A stretch of DNA of 64,000 nt from Saccharina japonica (GCA_008828725.1 MEHQ01000915.1:198159-262158), one strand, 5' to 3'; positions 20,810 through 30,815 are shown, numbered from the stretch's first letter. Made by a program: numbers and translations. The notes: generated by a model from the letters alone, not told the origin.

Positions 20810-21200
20810 GGGAGGGGGGGGGGGGTACTTCATTTTCATACATGGACGTAGTCGTATGGCCATAGACCCTCGCATCCCTACAATGCCGGGACGTAGCATG
20901 TTGGGTTTTCACCGACCAGGCAGACATTGCTAGCACGGGAAGGGGGGGGGTACTCATTATCTCATTATTGGGAAAGTTGTAGAATTTCAGGGGGGACAGG
21001 GGGCAGTTGCATTCTACACACGCCTGGTGGGTTTGTAGGGGGCGGAGGGGGTGCAGATGGGGTGGTGGTAAGTAGGGAAGTGGGGGTGGCAGGGAGTACT
21101 AATGTTTTGTTTGCCTTACGTGGTAATTTTGACCATTGACCACGCACCCCTTTCGAGACGGAGCACCGTTCCCACTTCTACTAAAGACACCTCCAACATT
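20810..21200 (-). repeat. R1 fragment and R1-subfamily copy, minus orientation
   Basis: 20815-20935 is the 3' half of R1 (GGTACTTCATTTTCATACATG to CAGGCAGACATTGCTAGCAC). 21090-21200 is a subfamily copy (GAGTACTAATGTTTTG, TTTCGAGACGGAGCACCG) like that at 15345. Confidence 0.75.
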
Positions 21201-21474
21201 TGGGCGCTCCTTACGTTTTTTTCTTCTTCTATGTATTACGAACGAACAGAAAATGTGTGCTTATCTTACACCAGGTATATACCCTTCCTGTTTCGCCGCA
21301 TGTGGCCACGATTTGGCACATTCTTGAGGACATTGTAGTATAAATAGTCCGTTGGGGACGGGTAGGTGGGTAGGTGTTGCATTCTACGCACGCTTAGTGG
21401 GTCTGTAGCATATTTGAACGTGTTTATGCGGGGGGAAGGGAGGGGGCCGGAGAAGTTGTATCCGGTAGTAGTTT

Positions 21475-21512
21475 AGGGGGGGGGGGGNNNNNNNNNNNNN
21501 GGGGGGGGGGGG
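21475..21512. other. 13-base N gap inside a poly-G run
   Basis: N at 21488-21500 flanked by G runs on both sides. The gap size may be nominal. It lies in the interval where a MetAP1 exon is missing. Confidence 0.9.
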
Positions 21513-21756
21513 GGAGGTGAGTGGGGAGCAAGGGAGCAAGGGAGGCATTAACCACCGAAAGATACGAGGGCTCGGCAAGATCATTGAGTGCCGTTTGTGA
21601 GAGCTCGTAATGTGTGCGGCGGGAATGCATATCGTGGGCCTACAGGGTGATTAATCGCGCATGATACATAGCAGGGGGTAGGGGCGGGAGTCCGCCGCCT
21701 CCCCCCCCTCTTGTCCTGAGTGATCTGTGTGTGTGGCGAGAGCTGCACAGGTTTAC

Positions 21757-21800
21757 CACGCGATCGATCCCGTCAGTTGTTGTAGCGAATCGTCCTGCCG
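21757..21800 (-). pseudogene. Decayed duplicate of the 3' end of the DEIDRV exon
   Basis: The minus strand reads a TTDGIDRV-like end followed by a GTAAAC donor-like site. It parallels TTDEIDRV|GTGAG of the real exon at 22166-22240. The downstream intron also corresponds (CACACACAGATCACTCAGG versus CACGTACACATCACCCAGG). The 5' half is not recognisable, so this is read as a local duplication of exon and intron that has decayed. Confidence 0.6.
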
Positions 21801-21814
21801 ATGGTGTCAGAATA

Positions 21815-22090
21815 GTAGGATGCAGCTCACCCTTCATGCGACTCGCCGAACACCTCACAGCGCTTCGCGCTTGGTGCTAGCAATGTCTGCCTGGTCGGTG
21901 AAAACCCGACATGCTCCGTCCCGGCATTGTAGGGATGCCAGGGTTTATGGTCATACGACTACGGCCATGCATGAATACGAAGCGCACACACACACCTCTC
22001 GTCCGTCGTGCTTCACCCCAACGTTGTAGGGATGCGAGGTTGTATGGTCATAAGGCGACGACCGTGGATGACATGAGTACACCGCCCCCC
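21815..22090 (+). repeat. R1 copy and R1 fragment
   Basis: 21815-21985 runs from AGGATGCAGCTCACCC to TATGGTCATACGACTACGGC. 22020-22090 repeats GTAGGGATGCGAGG to TGAGTACACCGCC in diverged form. Confidence 0.8.
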
Positions 22091-22165
22091 CTGCTCTGCC
22101 CCTTTTTCCCTTTAGTCCTGGGTGATGTGTACGTGTGATGAGGGCTACTATATACAGGAACTCAC

Positions 22166-22240
22166 CACGCGATCAATCTCGTCCGTTGTAGCCCCGGCGC
22201 GAACCGCCTTCCCTGCTGCGTCAAGAACCTCCCTTCCGAT
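22166..22240 (-). CDS. METAP1: Methionine aminopeptidase type 1 exon (GREVLDAA...DEIDRV)
   Basis: The 75-bp exon has 25 codons: IGREVLDAAGKAVRAG then ATTDEIDRV. This is the start of the conserved catalytic domain in MetAP1. Boundaries are CCTTCCAG before 22240 and GTG|GTGAG after 22166, both phase 0. It follows directly on the exon at 23224-23285, which ends with an Arg-Arg-Ala-Cys-Lys helix. The next conserved block (Tyr-Pro-Ser-Pro onward) has not been found. Confidence 0.92.
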
Positions 22241-22298
22241 CTGGAAGGTGAAAAACCACGCGGCGGGCGAGAGCGCGACACAAATGTTTCCAACTACA

Positions 22299-22300
22299 AG

Positions 22301-22349
<49 letters not shown>

Positions 22350-22350
22350 A
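22299..22350. repeat. CAA trinucleotide tract
   Basis: Near-pure CAA repeats just upstream of the DEIDRV exon in MetAP1 intron sequence. Confidence 0.9.
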
Positions 22351-22669
22351 TGAACACATGTTGAACACAAAATCATGGGCCACATTTACATAAGACTCAT
22401 AGGACACTTTCTCAAGGACACCATTGACATAAAAGCATGGACACATTAACATAACAGTTAAGACTTTTACTATCAATAGTGCAGTGTGCATAAACCAAAT
22501 CTGACGCTTATTCCAAATGTTTGGTCCCCGCAACGGAAAAAAAAAAGAAAAAAACGGAAATTCAGAAAATTGCGCGAAAACAATATTGGAATTTTTGGTA
22601 ATTCATGGCTACGATAAGAATGGTCCTTACTATTAATAGTGTACTAACTGTACATACGCCAGAATCTGA

Positions 22670-22850
22670 CTCCAATTCCGAGTGTTTTGTCTCGACAGTG
22701 GGACTGCAGTCTTAAATGGACTGCAGTCTTAAATGGGTTATAACCCTTTTGAAAATGCAGTATACATATACACACCTGAATCTGACTCTAATTCCAAGTG
22801 TTTTGTCCCCACACCGGGCCTGTAGTCTTAAACGAGTTGATAACACATTG
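22670..22850. mobile_element. Two degenerate TTAA-type MITE remnants
   Basis: Both show TCTGACTC-AATTCC-AAGTGTTTTGTC cores and GGGACTGCAGTCTTAAA-like ends of the family seen intact at 27.6 kb. An 18-bp local duplication (GGACTGCAGTCTTAAATG) lies in the first one. Confidence 0.55.
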
Positions 22851-23048
22851 GACGTCATGGAAATATTCCCACAAACCTCATGGACGCGCCGCACCACACG
22901 CACGCAGCCACACACAAATCCTGCATCCTCACCCTATCTCAAAACAAAAACACACACGCAAGCTCAAAAAGAGAAAGCCCAAGCGATACTACGAGTAAAG
23001 GAAAGCTTTCGGTGTATGTACGATATCAAATATCGAACTCGCGCTGTC

Positions 23049-23238
23049 AATATTTCATTTTTTCGATTAGCATTCGACATATAATACATCACAAAACAAA
23101 TAGTATAAACATACACTCATGTTCATACCTTGCAAGCCCGCCTAATATTTCATTTTTTCGATTAGCATTCGACATATAATACATCACAAAACAAATAGTA
23201 TAAACATACACTCATGTTCATACCTTGCAAGCCCGCCT
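23049..23238. repeat. 95-bp tandem duplication that copies a MetAP1 exon end and donor site
   Basis: Two 95-bp units (23049-23143 and 23144-23238) are essentially identical, from AATATTTCATTTTTTCG to TTGCAAGCCCGCCT. On the minus strand the end of the right unit is the last 15 bases of the exon at 23224-23285 plus its GTATG donor. The left unit therefore provides a duplicate donor 95 bp into the intron. Confidence 0.95.
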
Positions 23239-23285
23239 GATGCCCTTTATCTGGGCAGCCGTGTACACGGGGATGGCACCACTCC
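23224..23285 (-). CDS. METAP1: Methionine aminopeptidase type 1 exon (linker and first catalytic helix)
   Basis: The 62-bp exon has two bases completing a Gly codon, then SGAIPVYTAAQIKGIRRACK. It matches the start of the MetAP1 peptidase domain, where Gln-Ile-x-x-x-Arg-x-x-Cys precedes the REVLDAA helix. The acceptor is GGGGGAG before 23285 and the donor AAG|GTATG after 23224. The phases fit the exons at 24116-24243 and 22166-22240. The acceptor is weakly pyrimidine-rich, so the exact start is the least certain boundary; it was chosen for phase continuity. Confidence 0.82.
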
Positions 23286-23359
23286 CTCCCCCCTTCTTAC
23301 TCCCCTCCTCGCACATAGAACGCCCTGCGTGGGGGGGGCGGGGTCGAAGGGGAGAGAGC

Positions 23360-23560
23360 CGGGGTGTACTCATGTCATGCATGGCCGTAGTCGTATGAGC
23401 ATAGACCCTCGCATCCCTGCAATGCCGGGACGGAGCACGCAGGGCTTTCACCGACCAGGCGGACATTACTTGCGCCAAGCACGAAGCGCCCGCGAGGTGT
23501 TCGCCGGGTCGCATGGAGGGTGAGCTGCATCCGACTAAGAACCAGTTGTGAGCGGACTCT
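23360..23560 (-). repeat. Dispersed repeat R1, minus orientation
   Basis: Runs from GGGTGTACTCATGTCATGC back through GCCGGGACGGAGCACGC, CACGAAGCGCC and GAGCTGCATCC to AACCAGTTGTGAG. It is inserted about 75 bp upstream of the MetAP1 exon at 23224-23285. Confidence 0.8.
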
Positions 23561-24115
23561 CTTCCATGAAGAAGGGGGCGGGAGCGGTTAACGCTTGAGG
23601 GTGTGAACGGTGAGCGGCAACTGGGGCGAAAAAGCTTCCAATATATAAAACAGAAAAACAACAGGCGCAACCAGGTTGCTTCGCAGCATAAAAAGGGGGG
23701 CACGCAGAACCCGCCCTCCCCGTCCTTGGGAAAAAAAAGAAAAAAAAAACTAGGACATGGAACCATCCCGGCAAAAACACCGAAAAACATCGCGCCGCGC
23801 GCGCTAAAAGTCAGCAGATGCGACGTAAGAACCTGCTTCAATATGCAGGAAGGATTATTTCTCCGGGGTTGACGCGTCATTGGTCCCCTTACCCTGTCTG
23901 CTACGTATCAGCCGAAACCCCGACTGAATTCACTATGATACAAAGAAGACACCGTAACACCCCCCCCCCAGCTGTGTGGCCTAAGGAAAGCCAGCAACGC
24001 AATACTCTAAACGTTGGACCCGATACTTTCGGCATCAATCAAGACTGAGGTCAAAAAGCAAAGGGCTCCCACCCCTCCCACCCCCCTCCTCGCCCCTGCA
24101 AACACGCCCACTCAC

Positions 24116-24243
24116 CTGCCGGGTGGTCGGCGTAATCGGGCCGCTTAATATGCGGCGGAACTACCCGCGTCGCCGAAAGTGCGGAAGGTCTCAAGTCTCC
24201 GGTGAACTCGTAACCGTTGAACTCTCGCCTGACTGGCTGCGTC
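24116..24243 (-). CDS. METAP1: Methionine aminopeptidase type 1 exon 3 (copy A)
   Basis: The 128-bp exon encodes the linker between zinc finger and peptidase domain. It starts with the last base of an Arg codon, then [19 protein letters not shown] and [14 protein letters not shown], and ends with the first base of Gly. The Gly-Tyr-x-Phe-Thr-Gly-x-Leu-Arg-Pro and Arg-Pro-Asp-Tyr-Ala-Asp-His-Pro strings are hallmarks of eukaryotic MetAP1. Acceptor TTTGCCAG before 24243 and donor CAG|GTGAG after 24116. The acceptor is preceded on the sense strand by a CTGT tetranucleotide tract. An identical exon occurs in copy B but not in copy C. Confidence 0.95.
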
Positions 24244-24276
24244 CTGGCAAACACGGACAGGCGGGTTTATAGATGG

Positions 24277-24338
24277 ACGGACAGACAGACAGGCACCCCG
24301 ACAGGTAGGCCGACAGACAGACAAACAGACAGACAGGC

Positions 24339-24382
<44 letters not shown>

Positions 24383-24413
24383 CATACAGACAGACAGACA
24401 GACAGACAAAGAC

Positions 24414-24471
<58 letters not shown>

Positions 24472-24500
24472 TGCAGACAAGACAGACAGACAGACAGAAG
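24277..24500. repeat. CAGA tetranucleotide tract, interrupted (copy A)
   Basis: ACAG units broken by variants (GACAAGACATACAG, AAAGACGACAG, AGATGCAGACAAG). It is followed at 24490-24588 by sequence absent from copies B and C (GAAGACAAGCACAGAC... to AACCACACACC). On the MetAP1 sense strand it is a CTGT tract ending about 35 bp before exon 3. Confidence 0.9.
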
Positions 24501-24759
24501 ACAAGCACAGACAAACAACGCAGAAGACAAGGAGAAAGAACAGACGAAGAGACGAAAACAACAACCAGAAAAGACCAGCGAACCACACACCGTCAGGAAA
24601 GAAGGGCAGAAGGGGGTGAGGGAGGGAGTCGGTAAGAGTAAGAGGGGGGTTTAGGCGGCCCTAGTAACAAATGGCGGGGATGGCGGCAGACAGGACGCTT
24701 TAGCGTCGAAACCGGAGCGTCCCAGCAGCCCTGTACGTCTTGTCGCTGCCGCAGTCACA

Positions 24760-25020
24760 TCAGCAGCAACGACGACAATAACAACAAAAGCGACAGCAGC
24801 AAGACAACAATACCGAAACCACCACCAACTACAGCAACAACAACAACACAAACACCAACACCAACACCAACGCCAACACCAACAACGAACACCAACACCA
24901 ACACCAACTTCAATACCAACACCAACTCAAATACCAACAACAACAAACACCAGCACCAACTCCAATACCAACACCACCACCACCAACAACAACAAAGACC
25001 ATCACCAACACCAAAAACAC
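24760..25020. repeat. AAC/ACCAAC-rich tract (copy A)
   Basis: CAACAA and ACACCAACACCAAC repetition in MetAP1 intron 2. Equivalents lie at 49425-49685 (B, inverted) and 51442-51700 (C). Copy C is three bases shorter in one CAA run. Confidence 0.9.
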
Positions 25021-25611
25021 CAGCACGCGCTTACAGTCATTTTGTTTTAGAAATCATGTTATGCTGCATTTTTCAGAGCATAGCATAATTGGTACTTCTT
25101 TGGCATAATCACAGGAAGTTTTGTTCTTGTTTTTGCAGCATAATAGGCAAAACCGGGAGGAAACCAAGAAAGCACAAAAGCACACCAGAGTATCAGCGAA
25201 AGAAGGAGAACGGATGAAAAACTTTGGCAAGACAGAGAGCAGAACGGATAAAAAAAGTCAGCATGAAAGCACATCAACCAGGAGCATCACCTGCAAAAAA
25301 ACAGGGAAAATAACGGATCAAAGCCGACCGTATCATACGTGTGATAATACAAAACACCCTGCCCCCTCTCTTAACAGGTGGCGAATTTGCACCCTGATTT
25401 TCTCGTAACAACGAGGAGGGTGCAAAAACGCCGAGCGATGTATTTATGGAAACTTCTCGACCAGAACTTTCCAAGGCAGCCAATATCGTTGCAGGTGCGC
25501 CCCCTTACTTTCGGAGATTCTCGGGTCGAAAAATCGTTACAGCGGGTGTGATATTTTATCACACCCGGGTGATACGGTATTATTGATTACATCAGCAGCA
25601 TCGCAGCTCAC

Positions 25612-25691
25612 CTGACGGTTGACGAAGCAGTCGTCGTCTTGGCCAATTTGTGAATCGCCTTGTGCCGCGACCAGTCGCCCTTGAAGCATGA
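25612..25691 (-). CDS. METAP1: Methionine aminopeptidase type 1 exon 2 (copy A)
   Basis: The 80-bp exon encodes SCFKGDWSRHKAIHK and then LAKTTTASSTV, plus two bases of an Arg codon. It completes the N-terminal zinc finger: Cys45, His53 and His57 (numbered from the chosen start) supply the last ligands of the second, MYND-like zinc site, which associates MetAP1 with ribosomes in characterised homologues. Acceptor CGAGCAG before 25691, donor TCAG|GTGAG after 25612. The phase joins exactly to exons 1 and 3. A 22-bp minisatellite begins less than 50 bp upstream of the acceptor. The same exon is present at 48754-48833 and 52291-52370. Confidence 0.95.
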
Positions 25692-25737
25692 CTGCTCGCG
25701 TTACGACAACAAAAGAAAAGAAAAAAAACTCGGTGTT

Positions 25738-26150
25738 GAGACATTAAACACCCCGCGTGAAGACAACAAACACCCCGCGTTAAGACAAAAAAACACCCCG
25801 CGTTTAAGTTAAAACACCCCGCGTTAAGACAACAAACACCCCGCGTTTAAGCTATAGCACACCTTGCGTTACGACATTAAGCACCCGGCGTTAACACATT
25901 AAACGCCCCGCGTTAACATATCAAGCACCCAGCGTTAAGACATAAATCACCTCGTGTCAACTCCACAAAAAAAAAACGCTTCAAGAGGAAAAAAATATCC
26001 CGCCTTAAGACATTAAACACCCCGCGATTAGACGTAAACACACCTCGCGTAAATAATTCGAACAACGTCACGATAATACATAAAACACCTTGCGTTAAGA
26101 CGTAAAAAACGCCTCTCGTGAAGACACCAAACACCTCGCGTTGAGACGCC
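25738..26150. repeat. ACACCCCGCGTTAAGAC minisatellite (copy A)
   Basis: About 18 diverged units of roughly 22 bp built on AAACACCCCGCGTTAAGACA, in MetAP1 intron 1 beside the exon 2 acceptor. Same array at 48295-48707 (B, inverted) and 52417-52829 (C). Confidence 0.9.
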
Positions 26151-26476
26151 CCAATACAGTAACTACTGTAACAAGCAAAAGCAAAGAGGGCGGGGAGGGG
26201 TACATGTTCAGCCGACGCTCGCGGGCAAGACACGTGAGAGATTAGTGGGCTGAACACGCGGCCATGCCCCGCTGCTGCTACTGTAGTTTACCGTTCTACT
26301 GGCAAGCTGGCATATTGCGAGAAATTGAGTGCTTCGTTTTTAGGCCTGCGCGTGTGTGCCTTGGCTGCCTTTGAGATCTCCCTGGATTTGTTTGGCATCA
26401 AGAGAGCCGTCCACCTCCGACGCCGCGAATACGTTTTCGCTGAAATAAAGCAACCCAGTGATAGCATCGCCGACGC

Positions 26477-26660
26477 CTAGACTCTGCTCTATACATGCAA
26501 GCTTGCATTGAGCGGACCACTTTTCCCCTACTGGTGTGCAAGTCCGAATCTGGGCACAAGTCAACAATAGAAGGTGCCTAGGTTCAACGTTGCGTAGGGA
26601 ACAGAAGGTGGTCCGGTCCGCCCATCCGCTCAATGCAAGTTGGCGTAGAGCAGAGTCTAG
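26477..26660. mobile_element. Short inverted-repeat element, CTAGACTCTGCTCTA ends (copy A)
   Basis: A 184-bp segment begins CTAGACTCTGCTCTA and ends with its exact reverse complement. The inner arms continue as TGCAAGCTTGCATTGAGCGGA versus CCGCTCAATGCAAGTTGG. This suggests a fold-back MITE. Target duplication is not clear. Also at 47785-47968 and 53156-53339. Confidence 0.65.
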
Positions 26661-27035
26661 CAACGGCAATCCCGATCTCCAGAGGCCGAAGCGGGTGACT
26701 CGGTACACTTCAAACATGAAGATCGTAAAACATTCAAGACGCGCACACATCTAAAACAAATACACCCCCAAGTTTTTCCTCCGGAAACACCAGCGTCGCA
26801 GTTCAACGGTAGCTAACCAGCAGCAGCCGTGGGGTCTGGCCGCTCACTCACTCAAGCCAATAGTCTCCTAGTACAGCAGTTGACTAAAGTGTTGGCGCGG
26901 TATGTAAGTGTTGGAGACCGAGCGAAGGAAGGGCATGTGGAGTTTGCGGAGAGGTTTTTTATTTCAAGTATCGAGTGTTAAATCTACACGGCACCAAAAC
27001 AAATAGGGACTCCCTTTCGAAAGGGCTGAAACGGC

Positions 27036-27090
27036 CGACCGACCTACCGACCGATCGATCGATCGATCGATCGATCGACCGACCGACCGG
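27036..27090. repeat. CGAC/GATC tetranucleotide tract (copy A)
   Basis: ACCGACCGATCGATCGATCG repeats, palindromic GATC core. Present in B (47357-47410) and C (53715-53769). Confidence 0.9.
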
Positions 27091-27635
27091 GGATTCACCA
27101 ACGCACACAAGTTGACGATAGTTACAAATATCCTGCTGCGCGAGCGCCCGCCGATAGTTTTGTTACCTTCAAGGAGGCATCATCGCTCAGGGGACGCACA
27201 ATATATTACGCTTTTTCTAGCGACACCAATACTAAGCGAGTTTATAAATTTCACCGCGCCAAAGGATATGGACCCCCTTCAGAATTTACAGAAGCCGGAT
27301 TCTACGACCGAGTTTCTACGACCGAGTGTCTATGACAGAGGTTCTACAACCGATCGACGGCCGAGATTCATATACCAAGATAATACGATTTGTGGATACC
27401 AGGTCCTATCCCCTATAGACTAGCTGTATATACCGCCTCATTATCGCTATAATCCTTGATGGCCACCTACTAATAGTCTACTCGGTAGGGCAGGGTCACT
27501 TTGGGAGTAATTTCGCTGCTGACCCCCAAAGAGAGTGGTAACGCTACTCGTACACAATCCAGAACTCGGTGATTCTCCACACCCAAACCTGAACGACTTA
27601 AGAGAGGTGTGGTACAACAGGCCGAAAAACACCTC

Positions 27636-27816
27636 TTAACCTTTTTAGAACTGCAGTCCCGTTTTGGGGACAAACCACTCTAATTCTAAGTAATTTGTCC
27701 CCAAAACGGGACTGCAGTTCTAAAAGGGTTAACCCATTCAGAACTGCAAAACTTATCCCACACTAATTCCAAGTAGTTTGTCCCCAAATATGTGGAACCA
27801 GTTATCAAGGGGTTAA
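27636..27816. mobile_element. Two adjacent TTAA-flanked MITEs sharing one TTAA (copy A)
   Basis: Element 1 (27636-27732) is a near-perfect 97-bp palindrome: TTAACCTTTTTAGAACTGCA inverted at the other end around TTCTAAGTAATTTG. Element 2 (27729-27816, 88 bp) has related ends (CCCATTCAGAACTGC and GTTATCAAGGGG) and an ATTCCAAGTAGTTTGTCC core. TTAA at both ends and CCC at the tips suggest piggyBac-type insertion (inference). Intact in copy B at 46629-46809; fused into one element in copy C. Confidence 0.85.
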
Positions 27817-27899
27817 CTAGCCTTCTCCCTTTTGCACAGCGGGAAATGTATATATAGTTTTAGCGTAGCCGGGGCCAGCCAATTTGGCCTTTCTTAACC

Positions 27900-29650
27900 G
27901 TACTATTAATAGTGTCTTCGCGTGCCCTCTCGTAAGTCCAGGGTACCCACTACCAGGGCGTAAAACAGGCGTCCGGCTCGTGGTGCGGGCCCCCCCGCCG
28001 TTTGTTTTCACCATTTATGCGCCAATATACTCAAAATGTGCGTCTAACCCGCTCGGTTTAGCTGTTTGAGGCCTGCTTCGTCCTCAGGCAGAGGAAACCA
28101 GCCCAAAATACAGCACCGGCCCTCTCACGAGAAACCTGAAATCGGGCTCAGGCTGGCGTCCTTATTCTGGGCGCGCGCGAAAACACACTTTCTTATGTTG
28201 CGCTTTCTTATTTTGGTCCCCGAGAAGACGTTTTCCCTAGTGCTGCACAGTTAATGGTGCATTGGGCCCAGTTCAGCAACAGTGAGGGGTCACTTTACTA
28301 AAGCTTATGTACTGACTAAGCTGAGAGCTTTCTTTTTTTTTTTTTCAATTTTTCAGGCTGACTTTCTTGTGAGACCCTTTCTTATGAGCGGGCCGGTACT
28401 GTAGAAAGACTAAATCAATACAACAGAAGCCCCAAATGTTTTTCGCCTTCACGCCAAAAAAAAAAAAAGGGCTGCGGCGAAAAAGGGCCCGAACATTTTT
28501 GGTCGCCTATGGCGAAAAAAGGTGCGGCACAGAAAAAGCGTGATGCAGCAAGCCGCACCATGCCTTCGGAACGTGAACAAATCGGTTTTTGCTACAAAAC
28601 GGTGCGCCAGCGCAACATTTCACCACCTATTTTACGCCCTGCCCACTACTACTACTACTGCTGCTGTATCTACCTGCTGAGGTACTACCGTCCAACATTT
28701 GGCGTCGTCGAGTTGTCCAAAACAAATCAAAGCACACAAGGTGACTATTCATACAGGCAGTTTCAAAATACATACTACTGCTGTACCAAGGTAAGTATAT
28801 ACCCATATATCCTTCTGCGCAAGTTCTTAGGCGTAGATCGGGGGATTGTTTGATGAAACAACCCGTACGACGCACGACTGCTATTATACATGTCGCTTGG
28901 TCCAGTCGCCGGCCATGGACGACGAAGACGACCAACCGGAGCCTGCAAACCCTATCTTGTCCCAAGAAAAATCATCGGGCCAACTGACATAGGTGATTCG
29001 TAGAGCCTGTTTCATAGTGGCGATATTAAGGTACGTGTTTTTTTTTTTTTTTAGCGGCGATATTAAGGTACGTGTTTTCTTGTTATTGATTAATACCATA
29101 AAAAGTTTCCGTGAGTATTTGTATGATACTAACGAGACCCTTGTGGGGATTCCAAAAATGGGAAAATACGTCGAAACGAAACGGCGAATACTAGGGCTGA
29201 GAGTAGCCTGCACACAGCAGTAGTATTCACCAGCTTTCATGTGGTAGGATATTCCTGGGAAGTTTCCGGGAAATTTACAGCCACAAATAGTGTTAGGGGG
29301 GGTAAATCGTGGTCTCAGCAGGTTCGGAATCTAATTAACTAAAAAGGCCGGTATGGGTCCGGTTTGGGGTCAGGGTTAGGGCGTTAGGGCTATAGGGGTT
29401 GGGGTGGGTCTACGTCCGTACCTTGATCCCACTAGGAAATGCTTCCTAGCCCGCAAACAACGAACAGCCCGATCCCTGGAAATACCCTTTCGGTCGGTTC
29501 ATGGTCCTCCCTGGCAATTTCTTTTTTTTATTATTAACGTCACGGGACAGCTCGCGGGGACTTTAATTACGCGGGCGAAGCCCGCGCAATACTCATGAAA
29601 CTCCTGTTCTGGCAGGTTCTGGACTCTGGAGACAGCTTTTTTATGAGAAT
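27900..29650. other. MetAP1 intron 1 sequence, no exon seen (copy A)
   Basis: Contains a duplicated poly-T/AGCGGCGATATTAAGGTACG motif (29017-29075), a short telomere-like GGGTTAGGG patch near 29380-29400, and open frames with no recognised product that are identical in all three copies. Confidence 0.5.
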
Positions 29651-29658
29651 CCTCGGTA

Positions 29659-30118
29659 GACATCGATCGACAAACCCAACGACCCCGTCATGAGCTCTGA
29701 ACGGATCACGCTGGTTAATGGCTCCGACCCACCCTAGTGTTACAGTGCTCATGCCTTGATCGGTGATACGTGGCGCGGGCCGGTCAGGCATCTGGTAAAA
29801 AATCATTCGACCGCTGGTGTGTAGAAAACAGACGACACCAAATCTTGATATCTCGCTGATCGCAAGAAATATACCGTTTTTCATGTTTGACATCGATCGA
29901 CAAATCCAGCGACTGCGTCATGGAATCTGAACGGATCGCACTGGTTAGAGGCTCCGACCCACCCTAGTGTTACAGTGCTCCCCTCTCGGTGGATGGTATG
30001 TGGCGGGCGCCGGCCAGGCGTCTGATAAAAATGTATTTGGCAGCCAATGTGTTGGAAACAGACGAAAAAACTCTCGATTCGTCTCCGATGGCCAAAAACA
30101 GCACTTTTTGAAGGTTTA
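29659..30118. repeat. 230-bp tandem duplication (copy A)
   Basis: GACATCGATCGACAAA begins units at 29659 and 29889. Both share CTCCGACCCACCCTAGTGTT and a GGTGATACGTGGCG-like block, but the units are diverged. Also in B (44327-44786) and C (56238-56698). The minus-strand frames across the two units are similar to each other because of this. Confidence 0.8.
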
Positions 30119-30299
30119 GACGAAGATCATATGACGTGGCAGGCAACCTCTCGCCTCCTAGACTACGGATCGCAATGATACCTTCGAGATCATTATGTAT
30201 ACTCACTGGCCTTGCCCGTTACGAAGTGGGTTAATCGTGGGTTGAGTATTTGTGGAGATCGAAGGTCAATCGTCGCATGGCTGTCGCGTGAGTGATGCG

Positions 30300-30440
30300 G
30301 TGTTTTCGTGCGGTGGGCTTGTTCGTGTGCGGCGTGATTTCGCCATCTGGCTGGCGTGGCTCCCGTTAATACAGCGATTTGATTGGTAGATAGCTGCCGT
30401 GGCTCCCGTTAATAAAGCGATTTGATTGGTAGATGGCTGG
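30300..30440. repeat. Short tandem duplication in MetAP1 intron 1 (copy A)
   Basis: GTGGCTCCCGTTAATA-AGCGATTTGATTGGTAGAT occurs twice about 47 bp apart. Also in copies B and C. Confidence 0.8.
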
Positions 30441-30679
30441 CGTTTTCTGTCCCGTGTAGTTATAGACTTGCCGTCCTCCCTGCGCAGCTACCACCTATCA
30501 ACAGCAGCTATATATATACGGCTGTAGTTCTGGTAAACAAGCGTAAACGACAGCTGCCGACGTAAATTCAACTAACTGAAGGCTTCGGTTATTAGGGTGG
30601 GTCGCGAAAGTAAGACCAAGCCAACTATTAATACCCATTACATATCGTATTCATTTGCGTTTATTCTGTTTTGGTTTTT

Positions 30680-30815
30680 CTCTGTTTCAGTCTGTGTCCA
30701 CAGAATGTCTATCTCTCTATTATTAATAGTAGGATTAGGAATCAGGACAGATACTGGGTGTACTGATGTGGTTGAGTACAAAGAACGGGATTAATGTGAA
30801 GGAAACACACACAAC
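30680..30815. repeat. Dispersed repeat R3 (copy A)
   Basis: Blocks: CACAGAATGTCTATCTCTCT, TAGGATTAGGAATCAGGACAG, ACTGGGTGTACTGATGTGG, AAGAACGGGATTAATGTG. Relatives at 33903-34010, 34135-34245 (inverted), 38085-38236 (inverted) and in copies B and C. Confidence 0.8.

Noticed and set aside
21455..21480. Minus-strand Pro-Leu-Asn-Tyr-Tyr next to the N gap, resembling the missing MetAP1 block
   Set aside because: The residues after Tyr-Tyr do not match the family, there is no GT donor immediately after it, and the preceding residues are poly-Pro from a C run. Probably chance.
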